Below, one piece after another: positions 1-10,746 of a stretch of 64,000 nucleotides of DNA. A program made the translations under genes and the position numbers. The DNA lies in contig JAIXMQ010000013.1 of assembly GCA_025716855.1 (NCBI GenBank), positions 310,001 through 374,000 on the forward strand. The letters are read 5' to 3'. The notes under the pieces are model-generated. The model was not told where the DNA came from and made no database searches. It saw nothing but the letters and a program-made list of their open reading frames with translations. The DNA is from Pilaira anomala (taxonomy: Eukaryota > Mucoromycota > Mucoromycetes > Mucorales > Mucoraceae). Each line of letters starts with the position of its first letter. Position 1 is the stretch's first letter.

Positions 1-621
1 ACTGGAGTTAGAGTACGAGCTGAGACCTATTTAACAGTACACCAATGCTTACTTTCTAATAGCAAATTAGACAAAATTACAAAAGTATACAGTCATCCTC
101 AAGGCTTAGGTCAAACTCAAAAATGGCTATCTACACATGTACCTAATGCTAAGCGTATTTCTGTTAAATCTACAGCCGAAGCAGCCGAGAAAGCCGCATT
201 AGAAACAGGTGCAGCAGCTGTTTGTAGTGAAATTTGCGCAGAATTATATGGCTTGGAAATAATTCAAGCAAATATTGAGGATCGTGCAGCTAACACAACA
301 CGTTTCCTTATTATCGGTACCGCTAGTGATTCTCCTACATCTGATGATCATACATTAATTACTTTCACTGTGGATCATCGTCAGCCTGGTGCGTTGTGTG
401 ATGGACTTAAGGTTTTCAAGGATTTCGAATTAAATCTTTTTAAAATTGATTCACGTCCTAGTGGCCAACGTCCATGGCATTACGTATTTTTTGTAGAATG
501 CTCTGGTCATTTTGAAAATGAAAAAGTAAAGCAGGCATTAAATGAGCTTGAAAAATACTGTTTAGATGTTATTGTATTAGGTAGTTTTCCTAACCAAAGA
601 CCAGAAAAAATAGAAAATTAA
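1..621 (+). CDS. PHA2: Prephenate dehydratase, C-terminal part (5' end outside window)
   Basis: This enzyme decarboxylates and dehydrates prephenate to phenylpyruvate in phenylalanine synthesis. The reading frame is open from base 1, so the N-terminus lies outside the window; 206 residues are visible. Residues 1-96 are the end of the catalytic periplasmic-binding-like domain, including the NTTRFLIIG block, whose TRF motif holds the catalytic Thr in this family. Residues ~115-195 form a regulatory ACT domain, with the GAL segment (PGALCDGL) and a DSRP variant of the phenylalanine-binding ESRP motif, so feedback inhibition by phenylalanine is likely. No intron is visible in this part, and the stop TAA is followed by ~1.2 kb without a clear gene. 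The assignment rests on these two motif blocks in the right order and spacing. Confidence 0.95.
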   Translation, partial: TGVRVRAETYLTVHQCLLSNSKLDKITKVYSHPQGLGQTQKWLSTHVPNAKRISVKSTAEAAEKAALETGAAAVCSEICAELYGLEIIQANIEDRAANTTRFLIIGTASDSPTSDDHTLITFTVDHRQPGALCDGLKVFKDFELNLFKIDSRPSGQRPWHYVFFVECSGHFENEKVKQALNELEKYCLDVIVLGSFPNQRPEKIEN

Positions 622-960
622 TTTTACCGTGCCACACTGGTACCAATTTTGTTACATTTGCTCCAAATATGATCAATAAAAAATGTCGATTTCTGTAGTT
701 TATTACGTGTAAATTAATTGTCTCATTTTTATTATTAAGTTTAAAGATAATGATGCTAGATGTTCGGCATTAATGGATTATGTAGCATATGGTCGAAGAA
801 AGTTTTAGATGAAGTATAGTAGTATATGTCGTTAGCTTTTTTTGTACAATGATCACATCTTTTCTTTCTTCTATTTCTCAAAGTTAAAAGTATACATAAT
901 TTAGAACAAAAATAAAAAGTTGATCCTTTGTCATTCTTTGTTAGATTACATTTGTTGTAA

Positions 961-1281
961 GTTATCTACGACAAACAAGAGAAGGAAATAGTATATTGGG
1001 AGCACACAAGAACTTCTAAAGAAAGACTTCAACAACTGTTGGATCAGCCTAAACAACAGAAGAATAAAGATCACGTAGTAATCGATGACTTTATTGAAAA
1101 AGTATATCTCGCCTTCAAAAAAGGAATTAGCGACTGGAATAAAGATTGTTTAATCTTGGAGCAAGTAGTAATAGAGTTTATTCATTTGTTAGTAGATGGT
1201 ATGACAGGTGATAAAAATCCGATCGAAAGTGTTCGCTTCATTATATATGTGTATTTTCAAGTATGTGGGAATATGAAATAA
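961..1281 (+). pseudogene. Unrecognised open frame, possible exon remnant
   Basis: The frame is open for about 106 codons after a stop at 958 and ends with TAA at 1279-1281. It is rich in charged residues (for example YWEHTRTSKERLQQLLDQPK) and less biased than random A+T-rich frames, so it may be a decayed exon. It has no good ATG near its start and no recognisable domain, and I see no splice partners with confidence. It could equally be chance coding-like sequence. Confidence 0.25.
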
Positions 1282-1803
1282 GAGAAAAACTACTTCGTCC
1301 TATTTTTGTAAAATTTGGTCTCGTTTTCGTATCAAACAAAATAATTCGAAAGTAGTTATCCGGATTGCTAAATCTAGTATTTTAGTGGAATCTATCAAAC
1401 TTTAAATGAAAAAGATAAGTTTGTTAACTACTTTCTAAAATGAGTAAAATCACTGATATAGATAATAAACAGACAACAATCGATATACTAGTTCTTACTT
1501 AATACTCTATTGCGGTATATGTTTGAATTAATTTGATAATACACGTTCAATTCTACTTTGGTAGACATTTCACATTATCTCAAAATAGAACTTTCGCTAC
1601 ATTGATAACTTAATACCATTTTTTGATGTACTGCTTTAAAAAAAAATTGTGTAATAGTTTATTTTTTGACATATATATACATAAAAAATAACAAAACACA
1701 TTTGTTAATGGGTTTCACCTGATGCAAGAATGTTATATTTAGCTATGATATATTGGAATGTGCAAGTTTTTTTTTTTGGACGCCCAAAATCCTTGTGGGA
1801 AAA

Positions 1804-1811
1804 GCATATAA
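1804..1811 (+). promoter_or_regulatory. TATA-like element before the first ligase gene
   Basis: The sequence GCATATAAGG lies about 60 bases before the ATG at 1871, a plausible distance for a fungal core promoter with a short leader. The call is made by position and sequence only. Confidence 0.35.
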
Positions 1812-1870
1812 GGATCAAACAGGTTATGGGTCTACTTTTTCTTCCTCCCTTATTTTTTTAAGAAAAAAAA

Positions 1871-4030
1871 ATGATTATCGAGTCTCTTCAGCCTAAAACA
1901 GCTATACCTGATATTAGTGTATACCAGTTTTTATTTAAAGAGAACCACAGAATTACAGACAGAAACAAATCCTGTTTTATTGACGCTGAAGACCCATCAC
2001 AAATCATCTCATTCGCTACTTTGGAAAACTTAATTTTAAGGTTCGTAGCAGGACTAAGATTCAATTTCCCTGACTTTGCTATAGGTGATGTTATAGCCAT
2101 GTACTCTCCAAGTGATGTAAGTACATATCAATATCTAAATAGTGGCTATAAACTAATAAAGTGTAATGGCTCAGTTATATTACCCTGCTGTAGCTCATGG
2201 TTGTATTGCTGCAGGTAATTAACATATGCATTCTTTCATTTTTTTTTATGTATTGAACGAAACTGTTTACTTTTACCATTAGGAGGCTCATTTGCATCAA
2301 TTGATCATTCGAGTGACGCTGAAACTGTAGCAGATTGCTTACATACTGTGGGAGCAAAATTTATAATCGCTCATCCAGAAACACTTAACCGAGCTAAAAA
2401 AGCTGCTGAATTTATTGGACTTCCCGTTAAAAATATATTCATACTTGGTGAAAATGATATAGATGGTACTCGATCTGTACATAATGCGATGTGGAATCAT
2501 AATGATCTAGCAGTTCCAGCTCATTTAACTAAAGAAGAGCTCTCTATGATTCCTTGTTACTTTTACTATACATCCGGTACAACAGGAAAAAAGAAGGCAG
2601 TGGCAATTACGTGAGTGTATAATCTTATAATTACTCTCTCTGCATAACTACTTCATCCAACTAATCATTTTGTACATGCTATTATAGTCAGAGCAATATG
2701 ATAAGTTGGCTGCTGACTAAACCGAATTGGTACCCAAGCGAAACAACATTTTTAACGCATACAGAGCCTCACCATGGTAGTACTCTAATTCTCGCAATGC
2801 ATTTGCAAATAATGCATGGTTATACCACTTATGTTTTGAAAAAATTTACATTTGAAAAATTCTTTCTTGCTATTCAGAGGAACAAAATCACTACCATTAG
2901 TTTACAGCCTTGGATAGCTGCAATTATTTCAAAGGAAAATTCAATTGTTGATCAATACGATATATCTTCTTTGAAGTACGCCCATTGCTCAGGTGCTCCT
3001 GTTAGTAAGAATTTATGTACCTTATTTTATGAAAGGTTTGGGATTCTTATCATTAATACTTATGGAATGACTGAAATAATGTCACCATTTATAAATGATA
3101 ATGAAAAATCAATGCAAGGTAAGTAATAAAAAATAAAAAAAATCGTAAAATTAATATCCTAATAAATAAGGTGCTTAGGTTCAGTAGGACTCCTTTCGCC
3201 AAACTTTTGCTGTAAATTAATCAACGATGATGGAAAAGGTATATTATATTCTATACATAGATTATTTTATTTTCATTATGTAATATATTGAGGGTTTCAT
3301 TTTATTTAGAGGTTGGGTATAACGAGATTGGCGAATTGTGCATAAAGGAACCAACGAAAAAGCTTGTAATAACATAAACATATAAACAATACTTTTAAGT
3401 AATTGCAGAATTATTTATTGAATTACCACACATAATAGGGATATTATAATAATCCAAAAGCGAATGACAAAAGCTTTGATGAAGATGGATTTTTTCATAC
3501 AGGCGATCTTTTTCAAGTGAACGAAAATGGTTACTTTACTCATATCGATCGAATAAATGATGTGATCAAGTACAAGTACCAAAAGGTAATCATGCATATT
3601 TTGTAAAATCGTATCACCTGTACATAGATAATTTAAGCTTTTTTGTTTTAATCATGGCTTAGATTTCACCCCAAGAAATTGAAATAGTATTGGTAAATGT
3701 AGATTTGGGAAAACTATGCCATTAGTTAGTTTACACAGGCTTGATTTCTTTTTTTAGATGACCCACCCATTGGTCATTGCTTCTGCTGTTGTCGGTTGGT
3801 TTTCGGAGGAAGAAAGTAGTTACCTTGTGCGAGCATTTGTGGTTTTAAAAAAACACGATCAGGATGTGGAAAATGTAAAAAAGGAAATCCTTGAAATTAC
3901 AAAATCTGAACTTTCTGATTTAAAGCAAATTCGTGGCGGACTATACGTTCTTGATGAATTACCTAGAAATAATACAGGGAAAGTAAATCGTAACGCTCTT
4001 CGTCATTATAATACAGATGCTATTATATAA
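1871..4030 (+). CDS. AMP-dependent synthetase/ligase (4-coumarate-CoA ligase-like), copy 1
   Basis: Member of the ANL adenylating superfamily, which activates a carboxylate as acyl-AMP and usually transfers it to CoA. Nine exons restore a 536-residue protein: 1871-2116, 2175-2214, 2283-2610, 2688-3118, 3179-3238, 3310-3365, 3439-3585, 3663-3692, 3758-4030. Visible motifs are A3 (YTSGTTGKKKAV, residues ~191-202), A5 (NTYGMTE), A7 (HTGD), A8 (DRINDVIKYK) and A10 (NNTGKVNR) with the usual catalytic Lys. The A3 loop has Lys where most members have Pro (TSGTTGxPKG). The C-terminus (DAII) is not a peroxisomal SKL signal. The substrate cannot be read from sequence. A second copy follows 237 bp downstream on the same strand with the same intron positions. 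Confidence 0.92.
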
Positions 4031-4267
4031 ATAAAAAGAACACAAAAGAAGTTGAAAACTGAACTTGGCATGCTTCAAAACTATGTAGGTTTTATTAGTA
4101 TCATTATCCGTTTTTACTTAAATTGAAAAAAGTAAAAATAGGGATCCGGCATATTGAAGCAGTTTCTTCAAAGCTTAAACTGATGATCTCTCAAATGTTA
4201 TATAAAGTTCCTTTTTTTTTTTTTTTTCTAAATTTCAATCTATATAATTTTTTTTTTTTAAAAAAAA

Positions 4268-6404
4268 ATGATTTTTACTTCAAAAAGCACAATTGGACCT
4301 ATACCTAACATAACTGTATACGATTATTTGTTTGTTGATAATAAAAATATCAAGGATGAACAAAACTGTTACGTGGATTCGGAAGATCCATCTCAGGCTA
4401 TCACTTTTGGTGAGCTCAAAAGCTTAATTTTAAAATTTGGAGCTGGATTAAAGCAAAACTACCCAGACTTTAAACAAGGTGATGTAATTGCTATATACTC
4501 TCCTAACAATGTAAGAAATAAGCTGTTTTTATTTAAATAAAAATATATACTCTTCACTAATGAATAAATCGCATCAGATCTATTATTCCCCTATTGCGCA
4601 TGGTATTGTTGCTGCAGGTAAGTGCATACGGTTTTTTTTTTTTATTGCTATAAATACTAAAATTCTAGGAGTACAGGTGGCTCTACTGCTACTATTGACC
4701 ATAATTCTGATGTTGAAACTGCTGTATGTTGTTTCCAAACCGTTGAGGCCAAGATTATTATTGCGCATCCAGATACTCTTGCTCGAGCTCAAGAGGCTGC
4801 AAAAATTGCAGGAATTCCAGAAAAAAACGTTCTTGCCATTGGTCAATCTGTCCAAGAGACTTTTTGGAACCACCAAGAAGTCATTTCCCCTGTAACGTAT
4901 ACAGAAAAGGAGTTGACGGAATTTCCTTGTTTCTTTTACTTTACTTCGGGTACAACTGGAAAGAAAAAGGCCGTTGCTGTAACGTAAGTATATATACAAA
5001 ATTTGATTTTACTCTTTTTTTTTTTCCTTGTAAAGTATAACCGTATTTTGTTTATAGCCATAAAATGTTAATTGCATGTATGGACAACGCGATTATCAAT
5101 ATTCCTCCCAATTTGGTCACATTATGCCATACAGAATTACATCACTCTAGTACTTTGGTTGGTGCGTTACATTTTAGCATCAAGCTTGGTTATATTACCT
5201 ATATCATGAAAAACTTTTCATTTGATGCCTTTTTCTCTGCGTTGGAAAAATACAAGGTGAAATTCATGAATTTGCAACCATGGATTTTAGCCTACATGAT
5301 AAAGGAAAAAGCACTCACGAGCAAGTATGATCTCTCTTCGTTTGCATTAGCTACTAGCTCCGGATCATCCGCAACTAAGGAGACATATCTTACGTTCTTT
5401 CAGATGTTCAATGTACCCATTGTAAATATTTATGCAATGACTGAAGTCATTGGATGCTTTTCGACCGATCCCGAAAGAACTTTTGAAGGTAAATCAAAAC
5501 TGAATTTATAGTGTAAATATTTGAAGACTAAATCAAAAATAAAATTAAGGATCAATTGGTAGTTTAGCGCCTGGATATACGGCCAAAATTGTGGATGAAG
5601 ATGGAAAAGGTGAGTTTTTATATATATATATATGTAAAGCCTTTTTTTTTTTGTCAGCAACCCTATTTACATAAAGTTTGTTTTGAAATTTTCAAAGAGC
5701 TTGGCTACAACGAAGCAGGAGAACTCTGTATTAAGGGGCCTACTGTTACCAGTGTAAGTAGTATATATCTTCTTATACTTAAAAAATGAACAGGACAACA
5801 AAGGAAAACAAAAGATTATGCTAAACAGTTTTTATTGTATAGGGATATCGAAATAATCCGGAATCGAATCAAAAAGCTTTTGACAGTGACGGATTTTTAC
5901 ATACAGGCGATATGTTCAAAGCAAGTGAAGATGGATATTTTACATTCATTGATCGTATGAAGAATATCTTCAAGTATCGATTTACCACTGTAAGTATTTT
6001 ATAGTTTTTCATCCATAAAAAAAATAAATATATTAATATAAAATGTAGGTTGTCCCACAAGACATAGAGGCCATTTTGGTAAAATAAAATAAAAAACAAA
6101 GACATGATATATTCATGAAATAACAATCTTTCTTTAGAAAACACATCCTGCTATTATCGAATGCTCTGTTGTTGGCGTTTTCGATGAAGTTGATAATTGC
6201 TGGGTTCCCCGAGTATTTGTATCACTTATGAAGGGTACATCAGATATTGAGAAAGTAAGAACGGAGATTCTTGAAATTGCTCAAGCCAAGCTCACTGACG
6301 CTCAACAACTTCGCGGTGGGCTCTACTTTATGGAAAAGCTACCTATAAATAGTACAGGTAAAACTGATCGTATTGCTCTTCGACAATATGAAGTTGCAGC
6401 TTAG
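4268..6404 (+). CDS. AMP-dependent synthetase/ligase (4-coumarate-CoA ligase-like), copy 2
   Basis: Tandem paralogue of the preceding gene, 526 residues in nine exons: 4268-4510, 4578-4617, 4677-4983, 5058-5488, 5550-5609, 5698-5753, 5843-5989, 6049-6078, 6138-6404. Exons 2, 4, 5, 6, 7 and 8 have exactly the same lengths as in copy 1 (40, 431, 60, 56, 147 and 30 bases), so the pair arose by local duplication after the introns were in place. It has FTSGTTGKKKAV (A3), IYAMTEV (A5), HTGD (A7), DRMKNIFKYR (A8) and NSTGKTDR (A10). Met replaces Gly in the usual YGMTE block, and the A8/A9 region differs from copy 1, which suggests divergence in the acyl pocket. The start follows a long T/A tract. 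The protein ends EVAA, with no peroxisome signal. Confidence 0.92.
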
Positions 6405-7170
6405 TTTTTTTTTTAAAACACAAAAAAAAATAATAAAAACATTTTCGTTTTGTTCTGAAGTATAATGAAAATTTCTGTGTGTATGTATATTCTAAATTTA
6501 TAACAAATTTATCCGTACCCCAACTTTATGGTAAGATAATTCTAACCAAAAGAGTTAGGTAGTTGTTTTTATAATAAATTTTCTTTGATCAAAAACGGGT
6601 TCAAAAGATTGTTCTACCAGCTTCCAAGAAAAATGCAGTTTATAGTTATAGTCAATACAGAAATTTTGACATAAAACCAGTATAAAGATTTCAACTAGGG
6701 ATCTACTCTAGTATAGAAACCAATACAGGCATAATTCGGCATTATATATAGCATCAATTAAAGTATTTTTATGATAACTACATAATAACAATAAAAAGCT
6801 TTTTAGGTACTAAAAAAAAACAGCCAATTTTCCGGTTTATTTTGCCTTGTTTTTATTTAGTTTCAGAAAGTTCAGAAACTTGTATTTCTTTGTCGAAAAA
6901 TAATAACAGTTAGTAAATTTTATTTTATTTAGTCTACTGTGAAAGCTCCTTTAGTGAAAAGGCTACTTGATTCCAGGTAATAATGTCGGCTGCAGAAAGC
7001 CATACATAATCTGTATTTACACGGCTTCTCCTCAAAAAAAAAAAAAAAAAAAAAAAAAAGGTGCATTACAGTGGTTCATTTGTCACACAAAACGGTAAAA
7101 ATAAGCTTTTTTCAGTACAAAAAAAAGCCACTGTCCTATTTTCGCACTTTAACCCCTTTTCCCCTTAAAA
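6405..7170. other. Intergenic with homopolymer tract
   Basis: A+T-rich spacer of about 770 bases between ligase copy 2 and the MoaD-like gene. It contains a long A-run near 7036-7059 and a short inverted pair, ACAGTGGTT near 7067 and AGCCACTGT near 7127, just before the next gene. No coding signal is seen. Confidence 0.6.
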
Positions 7171-7503
7171 ATGTCGCAGGTACAAGTTTTATTTTTTTTT
7201 AATAAAAAAGGAGAGAAGGATAAACACTTGACAGTTTATAAATGATAGGTCCAAGTACTTTATTTTGCAGGTATCAAAGATATCACAGCTAAAGAGTCTG
7301 AAAAGATTGATATAGGGGATCAAACGACCTTGGCTGACTTAAGTCAAATTTTGATATCGAAATATGGAAAATCATTTCAAGAGCTGTTATCTAGTTCAAT
7401 GTATGCGGTCAATATGGACTACATTGATAAAAATAAGGAAACGAGTATAGTACTTCAAGATAAGGAAGAAGTAGCTATTATTCCACCTGTTAGTGGGGGA
7501 TAG
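7171..7503 (+). CDS. MOCS2A: Molybdopterin synthase small subunit (MoaD/MOCS2A-like sulfur carrier)
   Basis: Small ubiquitin-like sulfur carrier that, as a C-terminal thiocarboxylate, donates sulfur to precursor Z in molybdenum cofactor synthesis. Exon 1 is only nine bases (Met-Ser-Gln, 7171-7179). A 69-base intron follows (GTACAA..ATAG), then exon 2 at 7249-7503, giving 87 residues. The family signature VQVLYFAGIKDITAKESE appears near the start, and the chain ends exactly in PPVSGG, whose Gly-Gly is the site activated by the MoeB/Uba4 enzyme. The length fits the family (80-90 residues). The tiny first exon hides the gene from simple frame scans. The large subunit MoaE is not in the window. 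No nitrate-assimilation genes are adjacent. Confidence 0.88.
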
Positions 7504-7624
7504 TATAAGCCTCTGTTGAAAATAAAACTGGGATTTCTTTTTCTCACTCTCTTTTTTTTTCTTTTTTTTTCTTTTTTTTTGCTATTGTTACTTTGCTATT
7601 GTTACTTTTTTTTATTATTATTAT

Positions 7625-8519
7625 ATGACAAGTATAGATTATTTTTATTTCGTAGCTTCTAGTATTGCAGCCTTGATAGCTCGGTCGATTACATATCCAC
7701 GTAAAAATGGTCATAGCTGATATCATGTTGATTTAATAACTCTCCTATACTATACCATTAGTTGATACTATAAAGACTCGTTTACAAACAAAACACGACC
7801 TTCATCATTACTCACCCATCTTGCAAGATGGTTATCCTAAACCCGCTCATTCAAAAGTCCAACATTTTCTTTCACTTTATAGAGGCTTGGGTATCACTTT
7901 ATTATTCTCAGTACCAGCACTTACCTTGTACCTTACAACGTATGAATGGGTTAAAACCTGGTTACTTCTTCAACCGTTACTTACACACGCGATTGCAGGT
8001 AGTTTTGCAGAACTAACTGCAGGACTATTCTTTACACCTATGGAAGTCATCAAAAGTCAGTTACAAATCGATCGACTCGAGACAAACACGACGTGGTCCT
8101 TAGTTTGTTCTATTGGTCGACAAGAAGGATGGGTAGGATTTTATAGAGGCTATTGGATCACGATTGCAGTGTTTTTACCACATACGGTCACTTACTTTGT
8201 AGTCTATGAACAATTGAAGGGATTATGGCTTATAGAACAACAAACATTTGTTGTGTTTTTGACATGTGCAGCTATTGCAAGTGCTTTAGGTATTATTGTG
8301 TCGACACCTTTAGATATTGTAAAGACGAGATGGCAAGTATCAGCACAGGATATTGCGTTTCAGGGAGGACCTGTAAAGATTGCGAAACAAATGTGGAGAG
8401 ATGAAGGGAAATGGAGAGCGTTTACACAAGGTATGATTGTACGAATTGCTTGGGGAATTCCAGTGACTACAATTAATATGGCCGTGTTTGAGCAATTGAT
8501 AAAGATACATAAACAGTAA
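7625..8519 (+). CDS. Mitochondrial carrier family protein (SLC25-type)
   Basis: Inner-membrane solute carrier of 277 residues in two exons (7625-7700, 7762-8519). The intron splits the first signature, and splicing restores YPLDTIKTRLQ. The second repeat carries FFTPMEVIKSQLQID and the third STPLDIVKTRWQVS, so all three PxxxxKxxxQ repeats are present, with six predicted membrane helices between them. Met replaces the first-position Asp neighbour in repeat 2 (PMEVIK), a known kind of variation. The substrate cannot be assigned by eye. The stop lies only 25 bp from the stop of the opposing DUF4112 gene, so their 3' ends must overlap or abut. Confidence 0.92.
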
Positions 8520-8544
8520 AATAACAATAAAGAATAATAAAAAT

Positions 8545-9182
8545 TTATGATTTATTTGATTTATTTGATTTGGTTGATGTTGTTGGAGGTAATAATGGAA
8601 TATTCATTTGTGGATTATCGTTCAACAACTTTTTTCTTCTTTTGATCAGGTAGGACTCAAATAGGATGGCATTTTTTGTATTACATTTGTACATGATGTC
8701 AATAATATCACCTACAATAGGAACTAAGCCAATCTAAAATAAAATAGGGTTAGGGCAAGACGAATACATACTTATCTAAAGAAAGAGAGGCTTACCATAA
8801 AATCAAACCCGATATTAAACATCATTTTAGATATTAATTCAGGCGGTAAATCAGCTTCCATGGCAATATGCACGAGTTGAAGTGCAAGTAATAAACCTAT
8901 AAAATCGCCTACTACAGGTATAAAACCAACAATACCATCAATTCCAATTTGAAAGCAACAACAAGATAGTCCTCGGTCAAGATAGTGAGCTCTCTTTTTA
9001 ACTCGTTTCAAAATTCTCTGTTCTTCTAATGAGAGAACGGAATGAGGTGCTTGAGTCTTTTTCCACCAATTTTTCTTTACTTGTTGTTCTTGTTGGTGTT
9101 GTTGATAAGTTGAATTGGAGCTTTCATGTTGACTACCTACAAAAGATTTCAAAGCATATTTTGCAATAGCTTCTTTACTCAT
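8545..9182 (-). CDS. DUF4112 family protein
   Basis: A 191-residue protein in two exons (9182-8796 and 8733-8545). The core block has DRGLSCCCFQIGIDGIVGF followed by IPVVGDFIGLLLAL, then a second IGLVPIVGDIIDIMYKCN. These are the two Gly/Pro/Asp-rich amphipathic hairpins typical of DUF4112, a family found in fungi and bacteria with no established function. The intron sits exactly between the two halves (FDFM|IGLVP). The N-terminal ~70 residues are Gln- and Lys-rich and probably disordered, and the C-terminal tail ends in a Ser/Asn/Lys repeat (SNKSNKS). Membrane association is likely from the hydrophobic hairpins, but this is inference. Confidence 0.85.
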
Positions 9183-9271
9183 AATTAAAAAAAAAAAAAA
9201 TAAAATAAAAAAGAGGAAAGAAAAAGGTGTAAATTTAACTATTTATTTATTTTTTATTTTATAAAAGGAAA

Positions 9272-10396
9272 TTAAGCACAATAAACCTTTGCTGGAATAA
9301 TAAATGAGTGAAGACCTTCAGCCACAAAAGGAGGCGTAATGACCAATACGAGTTCAGTACCTTGATTGACTGAGTTCATTATAGATTCGTTAAATTGAGA
9401 ACCTTGCTGTAAAGATAAAATTTGAACAGTATCTTGTTGATCTTTTATAGATAAATTTAAATCTAGAGCGATTTGAACGATATTAGTTAAATCTGAATGA
9501 AACTGATCGATATCATGGTAAAGATAATTTAAAGAAATTGATAAAGATTGAATGATTTGGATTCTTTTTGATTCTATTTCGTCAGATTGTTCATTTGATT
9601 GATTTACAATAAAATTAGTTATTTGTTTTTTTAATCTTGAAGCCCAAGAACTATTTCTTTTATCGATCCAATCATATATTGTACCAAAAGATTGATTTAA
9701 AGTAACACCAGGATGAATAGAAGTATTTAATATATCATGAATGATAATATCCATAATTAATCTTTCGGTTAATAAAGATATAATATGTTTATCATCAAGA
9801 TTATCTATAAAATGATTTTGAATAATATCTATTGTTTCATTTGAAGTTTGTTTTGGCCAAGCTAAAGAGATTAAATCAATAGTTATATCTTGCTTCATGT
9901 GTTTATAAAGTAAAGTAGTGCATAAATTATTAATTTGACTGATCATTTGATTCATGATTGGATAAATAGATTCTTGTTCTGTAGAAGATTTTACATGAGA
10001 ATAAAATCTTGTTTCCATTCTACGATATTCCAACTCTTTTGTTTCTAATTCATTTAATAAATTTTTATAGACTGATTCTAATTTTGTTACTTGTTTATTG
10101 CTTTCATCTCTTTTTTCTTCTATTTCAACACAGCCTTTTTTTAATAAATTCTTTTCTTGTTCAAATTGATCTTCTATATCATCTTTTTCATTTTGAATAC
10201 GTTCAACAATCTCTTTATGAATTTGTAGTGATTCATTTAGTGAATAAATAATTAAATCTTTATCGGATTCGGATTCTCCTTTGAGTTCCATTTGTTTATA
10301 TTCAATCTTATTTCCATCTTCATCTTCAATATCCATTCTTAACGTAACTGACTCCGTTTCATGACTCCTTCTTTCTAACTCTTGACTTGTCAACAT
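9272..10396 (-). CDS. Coiled-coil protein of unknown function
   Basis: A single-exon frame of 374 residues beginning MLTSQELERRSHETESVTLR. Residues ~45-130 are strongly heptad-like and charged (EIVERIQNEKDDIEDQFEQE), predicting a long coiled coil. The rest is helical with many Ile/Leu/Asn/Asp residues. It ends in a conserved-looking hydrophobic block (LVLVITPPFVAEGLHSFIIP). I do not recognise a named family. The frame is long, has no homopolymer-lysine artefact and starts at a sensible ATG 350 bp from the divergent gene at 10747, so it is very likely real. A scaffold or cytoskeletal role would be a guess. Confidence 0.8.
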   Translation of the reverse strand: MLTSQELERRSHETESVTLRMDIEDEDGNKIEYKQMELKGESESDKDLIIYSLNESLQIHKEIVERIQNEKDDIEDQFEQEKNLLKKGCVEIEEKRDESNKQVTKLESVYKNLLNELETKELEYRRMETRFYSHVKSSTEQESIYPIMNQMISQINNLCTTLLYKHMKQDITIDLISLAWPKQTSNETIDIIQNHFIDNLDDKHIISLLTERLIMDIIIHDILNTSIHPGVTLNQSFGTIYDWIDKRNSSWASRLKKQITNFIVNQSNEQSDEIESKRIQIIQSLSISLNYLYHDIDQFHSDLTNIVQIALDLNLSIKDQQDTVQILSLQQGSQFNESIMNSVNQGTELVLVITPPFVAEGLHSFIIPAKVYCA

Positions 10397-10746
10397 TTAT
10401 GTGTAAACAAAGAAACAGAGAAGAAAAAGAGAGAGAAAGAGAGAGAGAGAAAAAAAAAAAGAAAAATATTTTATACCTATATCTATCCTATGCACATATA
10501 AAAACGGAGTCACTTTTTATTTACAAGTAACTAGCTACAATGTACAAAAAAGGAGTAAGCTATTATACTTTGAACCAAACCAAGGGGGGGGGGGGGCAAA
10601 AGATATACCGTAACTTTTGATAATGCTAATGATGATGATGATGTAAACGACAGTGACCACTTTTTTATTTTATAATACCTACTTTACTTGAAAGTTTCAA
10701 TTGAAACTATCTTTTCTTTTTTTTTTTAAAAAAAAAAACAGTTAAT
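10397..10746. promoter_or_regulatory. Divergent promoter region with simple repeats
   Basis: About 350 bases separate two divergently transcribed genes, so both promoters must lie here. The region contains a GA tract (10430-10453), a 13-base G run near 10585 and a T/A tract directly before the right-hand ATG. Confidence 0.5.

Larger units (their letters stand above)
622..1870. other. Intergenic, A+T-rich; one short open frame
   Basis: A stretch of about 1.25 kb between prephenate dehydratase and the first ligase gene. It is A+T-rich with no recognised gene except the open frame at 961-1281, listed separately. The last ~80 bases hold a TATA-like element and a T/A-rich leader directly before the ligase start codon. 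Confidence 0.6.
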
